From assembly GCA_023014485.1 (NCBI GenBank), contig JAJOZX010000088.1, forward strand, positions 735,001-799,000: a DNA stretch of 64,000 bases, given 5' to 3'. This document shows, one piece after another, positions 54,450 to 63,304 of this stretch. How positions within the stretch are numbered: position 1 is the stretch's first letter; each line of letters starts with the position of its first letter. The position numbers were made by a program, and so were the translations under genes. A model generated the notes under the pieces. That model did not search any database. It was given only the letters and a program-made list of their open reading frames with translations, and was not told where the DNA came from. Source of the DNA: Bathynomus jamesi. Taxonomy: Eukaryota > Arthropoda > Malacostraca > Isopoda > Cirolanidae.

Positions 54450-55851
54450 GCGAGTAACCCCTGGATGACAGAGACTTATGAAGTTCTATTAGGTCATTTT
54501 GGGACGCCGCAGAACAAAATTCTCGAGACAAGGCGTCGGCGGCAGCATTAAGGGCTCCGGGGCGGTGTACTATTTCGTAAGAATACGGCATTAGCTCAAG
54601 CCTCCATGTAGCTATCATTTCGTTTTTAATTTTGCTCTTGTGGCGCACATCAAACATGTAGGACACTGATTTTTGGTCAGTAATTAAGGTGAAGTGTTTT
54701 CCTATTAGAAAGTGGCGCCATTTTCTGACAGCTTCTAGGATAGCGTACGCCTCCTTTTCCACGGCACAATGGCTCTTCTCGGCATGGTTTAGTGACCTGG
54801 AAAAGAAGGCTACCGGTCTACCGTTTTGGTTGAGAGTGGCTCCAATTGCTGCTTCCGATGCGTCAGTTTCCACTGTGAATGGCTGGCTTTCATCCACTTT
54901 AGCTTTAACGGAGTTAACAATAGCGGTCTTTAAATCGGCAATAGCGTTCACTGCTTCTTCGGAAAGAGGGAACTGGGCATCAATTAAAGGGCGTATTCTT
55001 TGAGAAAATCGAGGCACCCATCGAGAGTAATAAGCGAAAAGACCCGTCAAACGAGAAAGAGACTGTTTAGAATTTGGTATTGGCATCTCTTTTAGCGGAG
55101 CGAGTCGAGACGGATCAGGGCTGAGCTCATTATGACTTATCTGGTATCCTAAAATCCAAATAGAATTAGTTGAAAAAGTGCATTTCTTTTTATTTAAGGT
55201 CATCTTAAATTTTTCGGCAACTTCAAGAAATTTAGAGAGATTTTTATCGTGTTCCTCTTTTGTTCGGCCGCAAATCGTGACATCATCAAGATAAGCATAT
55301 GTTCCTTCGAGCTCAATTTGGCGAATAAAGTTGTCCATGATTCTTTGGAAACAAGCTACGCCGTTCGTAAGCCCAAAACTTAAACGTTTAAATTGGAATA
55401 ACCGGCCGCCCGCCTCGAAGGCAGTATAAGCCTTATCATCTGGATGCAAGGGAACACAATGATAGGCGCTTCGTAAATCTATCGTACTGAATATCTTGTA
55501 AGTAGAGATTTTATTAACTAGGTCATCTAAGTTTGGCAATGGATGGGCATCCAGATACGTGAATTTATTAATGGTTTCTGAATAGTCTACCACTAACCTC
55601 CTTTTTGCTTGATTGTTGACAACGTGAACTTGCGCACGCCACGGAGAGTCGCTCGGTTCGATGATATCTTCCTTCAGCATGCGATTGACTCCTGAACGAA
55701 TGAATTCGGCGTCGGAAGCTTTAAACCTACGTGACTTCGTAATTACAGGACGACAATCGGGAGATAGGTTTGAGAACACTCGCGGTGGTTCAATAGCCAA
55801 TGAGGCTAGAGAGCAGACTTCAAGATCTGGCTGAGGTCCCCCAAAGTTCAT
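54403..55851 (-). CDS. Gypsy reverse transcriptase and RNase H (482 open codons)
   Basis: Open throughout. RT: SDSPWRAQVHVVNNQAKRRLVVDYS, IFSTIDLRSAYHCVPLHPDD (first catalytic Asp), FKRLSFGLTNGVACFQRIMD, and GTYAYLDDVTICGRT (YLDD), then TFSTNSIWILGYQISHNE. RNase H: FTVETDASEAAIGATLNQNG (catalytic Asp), AVEKEAYAILEAVRKWRHFL (Glu) and TLITDQKSVSYMF (Asp). All expected catalytic residues are present. The reading begins without a clear own start because it is normally part of a Pol polyprotein. The end near 54403 is caused by a frameshift just before the integrase zinc finger. Confidence 0.92.
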   Translation of the reverse strand: MNFGGPQPDLEVCSLASLAIEPPRVFSNLSPDCRPVITKSRRFKASDAEFIRSGVNRMLKEDIIEPSDSPWRAQVHVVNNQAKRRLVVDYSETINKFTYLDAHPLPNLDDLVNKISTYKIFSTIDLRSAYHCVPLHPDDKAYTAFEAGGRLFQFKRLSFGLTNGVACFQRIMDNFIRQIELEGTYAYLDDVTICGRTKEEHDKNLSKFLEVAEKFKMTLNKKKCTFSTNSIWILGYQISHNELSPDPSRLAPLKEMPIPNSKQSLSRLTGLFAYYSRWVPRFSQRIRPLIDAQFPLSEEAVNAIADLKTAIVNSVKAKVDESQPFTVETDASEAAIGATLNQNGRPVAFFSRSLNHAEKSHCAVEKEAYAILEAVRKWRHFLIGKHFTLITDQKSVSYMFDVRHKSKIKNEMIATWRLELMPYSYEIVHRPGALNAAADALSREFCSAASQNDLIELHKSLSSRGYSHDAFYSRSKPSIFRR

Positions 55852-56097
55852 CTTTACAAAAGAATGTTTGCTAAGAAACGGTATTCCCAGAAATATGTCA
55901 GTACAACAATCAGGTAGAACTAAGAATCTAATTTTCTTGTAGGCGCGTTGTTTTATGTGAATGTCTAATTCGCAACATTCGCTGATGGGGGGACGTTAGG
56001 TTAACTGAAGCCATAGATATGGTGCCATTATAAGACATAACCGGTAGACAAAGTCCGCGTACGACACAAGCTAATGTCGCAGACGGGATAGAGGCGC
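55852..56097 (-). pseudogene. Gypsy zinc-knuckle and protease remnant
   Basis: Minus-strand traces: CKKKGHFSKVCRSSKD (zinc knuckle half) just upstream, then a poorly preserved stretch, then VLPDCCTDIFLGIPFLSKH, the usual C-terminal part of a retropepsin. The catalytic D-S/T-G was not found. Frames change at least twice. Confidence 0.6.
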
Positions 56098-56484
56098 TTA
56101 CTGGGTCTTTTGAGGACCTGCATACTTTTGAAAAATGGCCTTTCTTCTTACATTTGTAACGTTCTTGAAGTTACAATCAAGACTAAGTTTCTGAAGAGAA
56201 CGGACGTATTCATCAATAGATTCCGTGGACACTTGTTTTCGCGTAGCGAGCTTATGTCGCGCAACGACCTCATTAGATGGCTGAATAAAGGCGTTTTTAA
56301 GAGCGGTTAAGGCCTCGTCGTACGTAGAACTTTCTGAGATGATCTCGAAGTTTTCTGGGGAGACTGAATTTGCGAGAAGTCCCAGAAACGAGTCGCTATC
56401 CCCTTCGAGTGACGCCTTATAACGCGTAAAAACGAACAGCCAATGTTTGAATGTGCGTGAAGCTTCCGGTGAAGTAGGTAGCAC
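56098..56484 (-). pseudogene. gag: Gypsy Gag capsid part
   Basis: Reading TFKHWLFVFTRYKASLEGD, LANSVSPENFEIISE, EALTALKNAFIQPSNEVVARHKLATRKQ and SIDEYVRSLQKLSLDCNF, the usual retrotransposon Gag capsid pattern. No credible start: the frame begins within the short stretch after the 5' LTR and lacks a long matrix-like N-terminus. A shift separates it from the zinc knuckle. Confidence 0.8.
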
Positions 56485-56548
56485 ATCAAGTCGCTCTGGT
56501 CGAAGTCGACGTTACATGATGACTGCTGAGTATTTTAGTAGATTAAAT

Positions 56549-57324
56549 TGAAATGAGAATTACCCAAATGAAACTCAATTCAACTTAGGCTTTAATCTAC
56601 TAAAACTTCTACTGACATCTACTGAATAACTGCAAAATAACAAACATAAAAATTACTTAGTACCATTATACTAAACAGAGTCAACTATATGAATTGCTTT
56701 AAGATTAAGTTTAACGATAGTTAACTTAGAAAGTTAACTTAGTAATTTAAGGCAAAAATTAAGTTACTAATTTATATACACCTCTTTAAATTACAATACG
56801 TACCGAGAAGACAACTATTATTAAAGGTTGCTTTTATCCAAGACCATTATCCATGATTGACTCTGATATATTATTTATGTTTTCTTTATTATCTTTTATC
56901 AATCTTACATTATATAGTATTTTATGGAATACCTATACCTGGAGAAAATATAATACTATAGTAACATATAAGGTATACATAAATAATGGTGCTGGTTAAG
57001 TATGCGGTCTACCACCTGAGTTTTGACAGAATATAAACTAACGAAAATATCACGACTTAACCTAACCAATTATCAAGGGCGTACAGTTGATCTATTATTA
57101 ATTATAACATTGTTTGTTTCTGGAATAGTATTTACTATTTACTAGTAGATCAACTGTACGCCCTTGATAATTGGTTAGGTTAAGTCGTGATATTTTCGTT
57201 AGTTTTAACGAAAATATTCTGTCAAAATTCAGATGGTAGACCGCACACTTAACCAGAACTCAGATGGTAGACCGCATACTTAACCAGCACCTAAATAATA
57301 ATGCTATATACAAAAATTATAACA
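56549..57324 (-). repeat. 5' LTR of the Gypsy element with nested MITE
   Basis: Same LTR as 52892-53354 but lengthened by a 304-bp MITE (56988-57291) plus its duplicated TAAATAAT. No convincing tRNA primer site was recognised just inside it. Confidence 0.9.
56988..57291. mobile_element. MITE in the Gypsy LTR (family 2 ends, shared core)
   Basis: 304 bp. Ends GGTGCTGGTTAAGTATGCGG and, inverted, the same with tandemly doubled right tip (CAGATGGTAGACCGCA twice). Perfect 8-bp duplication TAAATAAT (56980-56987, 57292-57299). The interior is an almost perfect palindrome: ACTAACGAAAATATCACGAC, CCTAACCAATTATCAAGGGC on the left and its complement on the right. The core is shared with MITEs at 2173, 41501 and 48145. 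Confidence 0.93.
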
Positions 57325-57329
57325 TATAC

Positions 57330-57990
57330 ATTAATAATTATTAATGAATTAGGTGCATTTTGGGATAAACTAAGTAAATGAGTAAGGAAGTACAAACAAG
57401 GGTTTAAACCAGTGGTGGCCAACCGCGGCGCATTGCGCCAAAGGTAGCGCATCAAGTACTTTGAAGTGGCGCATCGAGGTCTAGTATGAATTGTGCTAAA
57501 TTTTCACTTCTAACACTAAATATTAAAAATCAAAGATTTAAGCAGTTAAGATGTAGTTAAGCAGTTAAGCAGTTAAGATGTAATCTCATTAAGGTAAATA
57601 TTTTTCACATTATATTTCTATTTAAGGTAAATATTATATTATATTTTATATAGTCTGATGAGACTTATAAGTGGGTAGACGGGGTTAAGATTAATTACCA
57701 TTGTTTCCATGACAAGTTGGAAAAGGGGAAAATGGGAATAATTCCAGTACAATTTAAAATACTCTAAACAGTTGATTGTCTTTTTTGTACTTTGAGGAAA
57801 TGAAATTAAGTGACATTCGCTTCTTGGAACGAACTTCTAATGGCACAAACCTGGATACCATTCGACCATGGGAATGGTAGATCGCATGGTTATGACATAA
57901 ACGTGAATACTGACAGTTTTGTTCACAAATGCAAGTGACAACTATCCTCTTGCAAAGAAAGAGTTGCATGGACTGCAAACAAGTAGGAAA
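57330..57990. other. Mostly non-coding; possible hAT-type end at 57411
   Basis: CAGTGGTGGCCAACCGCGGC at about 57410-57430, followed by repeated GGCGCAT(C/T)G words, is the form of many hAT-element tips. No partner end or transposase was found. The rest is AT-rich with a small TTAAGCAG repeat (57540-57575). Confidence 0.4.
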
Positions 57991-57994
57991 AAGT

Positions 57995-58560
57995 GCTTTT
58001 TTTTCAGACGAATCAAAATTTTGTTTTCATTTGGTGACAGGAGTGCTTAAGTTTGGCGAAGAAAGTCCGAAATGTATCCTGAAAGCTGCCTAAACGATCG
58101 GTTAATTTACGGCGGGCGGGTATGTTAGTGTGGGGTTGAATGAATACAAACGGTATGGGGGTCACTTACATTTGTAAATAGATCTATCAATAGCCACGTT
58201 TATCAAGAAATCTTAGAATACTTCATGCTGGAGTCTGCAGAACAGCTGCATGGAGACGAACCATTTACTTTTCAACATCACCTCACTCCAGCTCATGCGG
58301 CTCGTGCAACATCTGCGTGGTTTGATGATCAGGAAATTGAAATACTACCATGGCCAACTAATTCTCCCGATCTCAATCTGATAGAAAATATTTGTAATAT
58401 TGCTAAGCAGAAGGTCCAAAAGCGCAAACCAGGCAGTGTTTGATGACAACCTGGTAATCGATGACTACAGAAGAATGCAAGAAGCTTGTCCACTCGATGC
58501 CACGTTGGTTGGAGGACGCAATCAGGGCTAAGGGTGGACCAACTAAATACTAAGACGCAG
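57995..58560 (+). pseudogene. Tc1-like transposase pseudogene
   Basis: Plus-strand blocks: FSDESKFCFH (first catalytic Asp region, about 58005), VLKFGEESPKCILKAA, then stops. An open part at 58225-58443 reads HHLTPAHAARATSAWFDDQEIEILPWPTNSPDLNLIENI, with the second Asp and the Glu spaced as in DD34E Tc1 enzymes. A short end follows with stops and RMQEACPLDATL. It lacks the N-terminal paired-type DNA-binding part. Close relative of 50650-51241. Confidence 0.85.
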
Positions 58561-58885
58561 AGTTAAAAAATCTTAGATGAAGGTTTAATACAGTATATTG
58601 GCACTCATTAAACATAATGAATTCATTCTATTTTTTTTTGTAACACCTGACAAGATTTTCTAATATGTTAGTATGTCGTTATGCATTAACTTTTCACTAT
58701 TTAATAAGGTTTTTGCTGCATTTTAATTTTCTTTAACAAAACTGGCACAGCAAGTTGTCTTTTTATCATAATGACGTCACAGTTACTCGCAATTCCTCAT
58801 AAAAGTGTATAACTTAAAGGTATTATGAATGTCTTGAGCGCATTTGAGAGAGTATTCTATTTTTTGATTCGGAGTTGTAGATATT
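58561..58885 (+). mobile_element. Tc1 3' non-coding tail
   Basis: Shares TTTTTGTAACACCTGACAA, TATGTCG and TCATTATGTTTAATG-like words with the flank at 50650-50780, and from about 58676 matches 832-1030 in inverse orientation. It is therefore part of the element, though its tip was not defined. Confidence 0.6.
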
Positions 58886-59290
58886 TTTAATCATGCTATA
58901 CCAAGCAAGCTGTTACGTTTTATTGTATCAGTGAAGACGTGGTGCATACTAAGTTCACCAGACCCCAGATTACTATTTTATATACCAAAATGGGAATACC
59001 GTAACTTCGCTAATCAGAAAGCGAGGTAAAAATCTGCAGTAATGCAGACAGCACCGTAAATAAGAGACTTTTACCTTTCATACCCCGACCTCTACTTTCA
59101 CCGCTCCTGCCGGATTGAATGTTGTGCTAGAGAGTCCGACGTAATAGCTACATTTGCAGTAGTGACGTTGCAACAAGAGAATTAAGGAATGAAAGCGTCT
59201 TACAATGCCATCGAAATCTTTATACCCTTACTCTCAATATTTCATTAATCTGTGATTTTTCATTACCAAATTTATAATATCAAGGAAGAT

Positions 59291-59361
<71 letters not shown>

Positions 59362-59947
59362 ATAATGATAATAAAGATGAGTCTACATATAAATTGGTAC
59401 TGTATATACAAACCTGTATTTGCTGTGAAAACAGTGGAAGCTAAAAAGAAAACAAAAGCAGGAACTGAGAATGGTATGAAGGTAAATGCTTTTCCCTCAA
59501 CAAAATTTATCTAATTCCTTACAGCAACAAAATGGGAGGGTCTCCTCAAAGGTAAAACATCAGTTCTACGGTTACAGGTTTGAAACCCAATTTAAATTAG
59601 ATTAAATACATTACAATATATATATATATATATATACACACAGTGTGCTCATTTCTTATGTCACCTGAGAACTATTCCCGAAGGAAATATTTGTTTCTCT
59701 CATCATTTCCTTTTCATTTTCGATAAGGCTGTGAGTTTGGTATTTATGTATGACGTATAAAGCAAAAGTACCAATCTTAAATCTAAAATTCAGTAATATG
59801 AAGTACTCTACCTCTAGTAAATTCTAAATATCTATAATTCAAAATATACAGGTCACCCTCGCTTTATTAGGGGTTGCGTTCCAAAAAAAGTTTGCATAAA
59901 GCGATTTCGTATAAAGAGAGCCATTTATTACATTACATTACGCCATT
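58886..59947. other. No gene; CT/TA microsatellites
   Basis: A CT run (59300-59322) joined to a TA run, a short TA run at 59617, and AT-rich sequence. GTCACCCTCGCTTTATTAGG (59854) begins a short sequence that looks like a repeat end. No coding motif. Confidence 0.5.
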
Positions 59948-60541
59948 TGGGTGGCGTTTAAAGAAAGTTTTAGGAATATTGAAAGGGAGTTTATTCCTCG
60001 TAGGCCCAAGCGCGTTAGAAATCGTGGTAGGCCGAAGTGGTGGACTAGGGAAATAGGCGAGTTCATAAACGAGCGTAATAGAGCGTATAGACTTAATCAG
60101 CGCAATGGCACGGCAGCTAACTTTAATAGATATATCGAGCTTAGACGTCAGGTTAAAAGATCAGTTAGGAATGCTAAGCGTAATTTAGAGATACTTATAG
60201 CTGCGGATAGTAAACATAATCCAAAAAAGTTTTTTGAATACGTAAATAATCGAAAGCCGGTAAAAGATAACATAGGCCCTCTAGTGGATGTTAATAGCGC
60301 TTTGGCTTCTGACCCTCAGGCGATGGCGGGTATTCTCAATGACTTTTTTGCGACAGTTTTTACCGTAGAAGACGTAAATAATGTCCCCGACGTGGACGAT
60401 ATCGTTCCATTTAGTAGCGAGACTATTTTGGATGAAATAACTGTTTACGAGGGTGAGATTGCGCATTATATCGATAGGCTAAAAGTTAGCAAGGCTCCAG
60501 CCAGTTCCAGTCGGCTTAGAAGTCAATGCAAATATACATAA
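59948..60541 (+). pseudogene. LINE (CR1/Jockey-like) ORF2 fragment
   Basis: 197 open codons: PKWWTREIGEFINERNRAYR, RYIELRRQVKRSVRNAKRNLE, NPKKFFEYVNNRKPVKDNIGPL, MAGILNDFFATVFT and IDRLKVSKAPASS. This is the conserved linker between endonuclease and reverse transcriptase in CR1/Jockey-type non-LTR elements; the KAP motif marks the start of RT. Endonuclease upstream and RT downstream are absent, so it is truncated on both sides (not a simple 5' truncation). Confidence 0.85.
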
Positions 60542-60763
60542 CTTTTGTAGTGCCGTTAATTTTAGCGTAGAATAATCAAATGATATCATATACGTTGAAT
60601 AATAAAGCACAACTACGTCATTCTCTTTATTTAGTCGCGTTATTTAACATGGGATCAATTATTTAGCATACACTTATTCGAAATATATGAGATAAATATA
60701 CATTCAAAATAATAATAGTAGAAGAAATCTATATACACACAAAATACACACTTTAAGCGAGGA

Positions 60764-60803
<40 letters not shown>

Positions 60804-60961
60804 TCTTAACTCTTAAATGATAATAATAGTAGAGAAGAAATCTATATACACTTTTAATATATGTACGTGCATCTACACACTTATATATAAGCATCAAAAA
60901 TAAAAATAATAGTACAGGAGAAATCTATATACACCTTTAATATATGTACGCGCATGTACAC
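60542..60961. repeat. Dispersed tag, microsatellite modules
   Basis: AATAAAGCACAACTACGTCATT at 60601 recalls 1961. Then two copies of the module with AATAATAGTA(G/C)...GAAATCTATATACAC and a TA/CA run at 60769-60801. The stretch ends in ATGTACAC, the target duplication of the next element. Confidence 0.65.
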
Positions 60962-61395
60962 TAGGGTGGATCGATTTTACATTTTTTTCGATTTCCATAT
61001 TCTAATAGAGACAAAAACTTGCGCATGCATGAGAAAATAGCCTTTGCAAAATCTTAGCTTAATAGGTAATCATCTTCTGCTCCCGGCAGAGCGATGAAAA
61101 TCATATTTTAGTAGTCAAAAACGTATTTTTCTTATAATTTTTAAAATATTTCAATATGCATCAAAATTATTCCTAATAACTATAAAGTCGATGAAAAAGA
61201 CCTCATATGATCGTTTTTCCAAGCGCGTTGTCCTACGTCAATATCTTTTGCTCCCGGCAACAACGTCAAATGTTGAAAAAATAGGTAATTTATATACATA
61301 TTTTCAGATCGGCTCTTTGTCTTAAATAATGCATTTATATATTTCCCATAGCATTTATATCGTTGCTTAGGCATGAAATAACACACACGCAAAAT
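60962..61395 (+). repeat. Left terminal inverted repeat (434 bp)
   Basis: Pairs with 62797-63230 over its entire length, e.g. CTCATATGATCGTTTTTCCAAGCGCG and GGCATGAAATAACACACACGC on the inner side. It carries an internal inverted-looking pair of GCTCCCGGCA words. Confidence 0.93.
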
Positions 61396-61403
61396 CCCAG
61401 TAC

Positions 61404-62579
61404 ATGGGGCATTTCACTCCTGCATCAGGTTCTGCCACTGCAATAACATCAGATATCATCAACTTTCTAGAGACTAACAATATTAGCACGGACGACATTG
61501 TGGCTATCGGCTGTGATGGTACCGCAGTGAACACGGGTCGAAAGGGTGGAGCCATTCGTATGATTGAAATGAAACTACAAAGGCCAGTTCAGTGGATCAT
61601 ATGCCTATTACACGGTAATGAATTATCACTGCGACACCTCAGTCAAGACTTGGACGGCAAAACAACTGGGCCAATGGGCTTTACTGGACCAGTTGGAAAA
61701 CAACTGAACGACTGCGAAAAACTTCCAATTACAGAATTCGATGTCATTCCATCTCCCGACATTGACATAGATGATGCCGAGTTGAGCACTGACCAAAAAT
61801 ATTTGTTAGGCATCTACAGAGCAGTGTCGAGCGGTAGCTGCTCTTCAGCTCTCGCGGCTCGAAATCCAGATAAGATGGCGCATTCCAGGTGGCTGACAAC
61901 AGCAAATAGATTTCTGCGCCTCTATGTTTCAACCAGTGAACCCTCCAGCACCTTCAACGAAATTGTGCGATTCATTATGACAGTTTACGCACCAATTTGG
62001 TTTAAGATAAAGAAAAACTCCAGTTTCACTGAGGGCGCAAAACATTTTTTCGAAATGATGCGTCTCTCTCAGACCATGCCTCAAAGATCTAAGACAATCG
62101 CCAACAAAGTCCTCCGTAGAAATTCTTTCTTTGCTCACCCAGAAAATATTTTGATCTCCATGCTACATGCCGATGAGCAACACATAAGAGAATTGGGATG
62201 GAGAAGAATATTAAAAGCACGATCAAAACAATCACCAGCGGGGGAAATTCGAGCCTTCGCCATGCCTGAGCTGCTCTACGATAGTCAAAACTATTACGAA
62301 ATGATCAACTGGCAAACGGCTGAGGTGACCGAACCCCCCGTTACAAAAACAATACCTGATACCCGAATAAAAGAGTTTGTTGAGACGGGAGACCAGCCTG
62401 ATGGACTGATCCCACTATTCCCTTGTCATACTCAAGCGGTCGAGAGACTCATCAAATTAGTAACCGAAGCCTCTGCCAGTGTAAGTGGAATAGAAGAGAG
62501 GGACGGATTCATCCGCTCCCGTCTTCACTCCCGAACAAAAATTCCACGATTTGATTCTAAGAAAGATTACCGTATGTAA
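61404..62579 (+). CDS. Transposase, N-terminally shortened (391 codons)
   Basis: ATG at 61404 (MGHFTPASGSATAITSD), only 8 bp after the inverted repeat, to TAA 62577. Blocks: IVAIGCDGTAVNTGRKGG (likely catalytic Asp), WIICLLHGNELSLRHL (Cys/His motif), MAHSRWLTTANRFLRLYVS, FIMTVYAPIWFKIKK, FFAHPENILISMLHADEQHIRELGWRRI, and near the end PCHTQAVERLIKLVTEASASVSG. It shares all of these with the broken gene at 14600-17078 and the HxRW core with 6011-8890. Compared with the 14.6-kb gene it lacks the ~200-residue N-terminal region, so the true start may have been lost by deletion. It is open throughout; whether the shortened enzyme works is unknown. Confidence 0.8.
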   Translation: MGHFTPASGSATAITSDIINFLETNNISTDDIVAIGCDGTAVNTGRKGGAIRMIEMKLQRPVQWIICLLHGNELSLRHLSQDLDGKTTGPMGFTGPVGKQLNDCEKLPITEFDVIPSPDIDIDDAELSTDQKYLLGIYRAVSSGSCSSALAARNPDKMAHSRWLTTANRFLRLYVSTSEPSSTFNEIVRFIMTVYAPIWFKIKKNSSFTEGAKHFFEMMRLSQTMPQRSKTIANKVLRRNSFFAHPENILISMLHADEQHIRELGWRRILKARSKQSPAGEIRAFAMPELLYDSQNYYEMINWQTAEVTEPPVTKTIPDTRIKEFVETGDQPDGLIPLFPCHTQAVERLIKLVTEASASVSGIEERDGFIRSRLHSRTKIPRFDSKKDYRM

Positions 62580-62796
62580 ATCGACATGCAGCCAAAGGAA
62601 GGGTGGTTGGGGCTGGATAGGGTGGAACTCGACGTACAGCCACCTCCTCGTGGTGAGTTCTGGGTTGCTAATTTTATAAAATTAGCAAGCGAGGAGCTGT
62701 ACTTAGTACTTATCGTACTTATAACATCGCATTAACGTAATTATATTCCACATTTAGACTTTTCTCGGGGACAGAAGATATTACTCTAGTCATAAA

Positions 62797-63230
62797 ATTT
62801 TGCGTGTGTGTTATTTCATGCCTAAGCAACGATATAAATGCTATGGGAAATATATAAATGCATTATTTAAGACAAAGAGCCGATCTGAAAATATGTATAT
62901 AAATTACCTATTTTTTCAACATTTGACGTTGTTGCCGGGGGAAAAAGATATTAACGTAGGACAACGCGCTTGGAAAAACGATCATATGAGGTCTTTTTCA
63001 TCGACTTTATAGTTATTAGGAATAATTTTGATGCACATTCAAATATTTTAAAAATTATAAGAAAAATACGTTTTTGACTACTAAAATATGATTTTCATCG
63101 CTCTGCCGGGGGCAGAAGATGATTACTTATTAAGCTACGATTTTGCAGAGGCTATTTTCTCATGCATGCGCAAGTTGTTATCTCTATTAGAATATGGAAA
63201 TCGAAAAAAATGTAAAATCGATCCACCCTA
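62797..63230 (-). repeat. Right terminal inverted repeat (434 bp)
   Basis: Complement of 60962-61395; equal length, few substitutions (for example TTGCCGGGGGAAAAAG for the left copy's CTCCCGGCAA). Confidence 0.93.
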
Positions 63231-63304
63231 ATGTACACACTTATATAAAAACTTCAAAATAATAGTGCAGAAGAATTCCAACACGGATAATATATACAGG
63301 ATGG

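Larger units (their letters stand above)
52892..57324 (-). mobile_element. Gypsy-type LTR retrotransposon, nearly complete
   Basis: 4433 bp between perfect 5-bp duplications TATAC (52887-52891 and 57325-57329). LTRs at 52892-53354 and 56549-57324 begin TGAAATGAG and end TTATAACA on the plus strand. Coding order on the minus strand is Gag remnant, zinc knuckle/protease remnant, RT-RNase H, integrase. A polypurine tract (minus AGGGAGGAAGAA) adjoins the 3' LTR at 53355-53366. Frameshifts in pol and a MITE in the 5' LTR indicate it is inactive, yet the intact target duplication and very similar LTRs suggest a fairly recent insertion. Confidence 0.93.
60962..63230 (+). mobile_element. TAGGG-ended DNA transposon with 434-bp inverted repeats
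   Basis: 2269 bp. Ends TAGGGTGGATCGATTTTAC and its complement; perfect 8-bp duplication ATGTACAC at 60954-60961 and 63231-63238. Both terminal repeats are 434 bp long (60962-61395, 62797-63230) with few differences. The single ORF fills the middle but lacks the N-terminal exons seen in the 14103 relative, so it is probably an internal-deletion, non-autonomous derivative. Confidence 0.92.
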
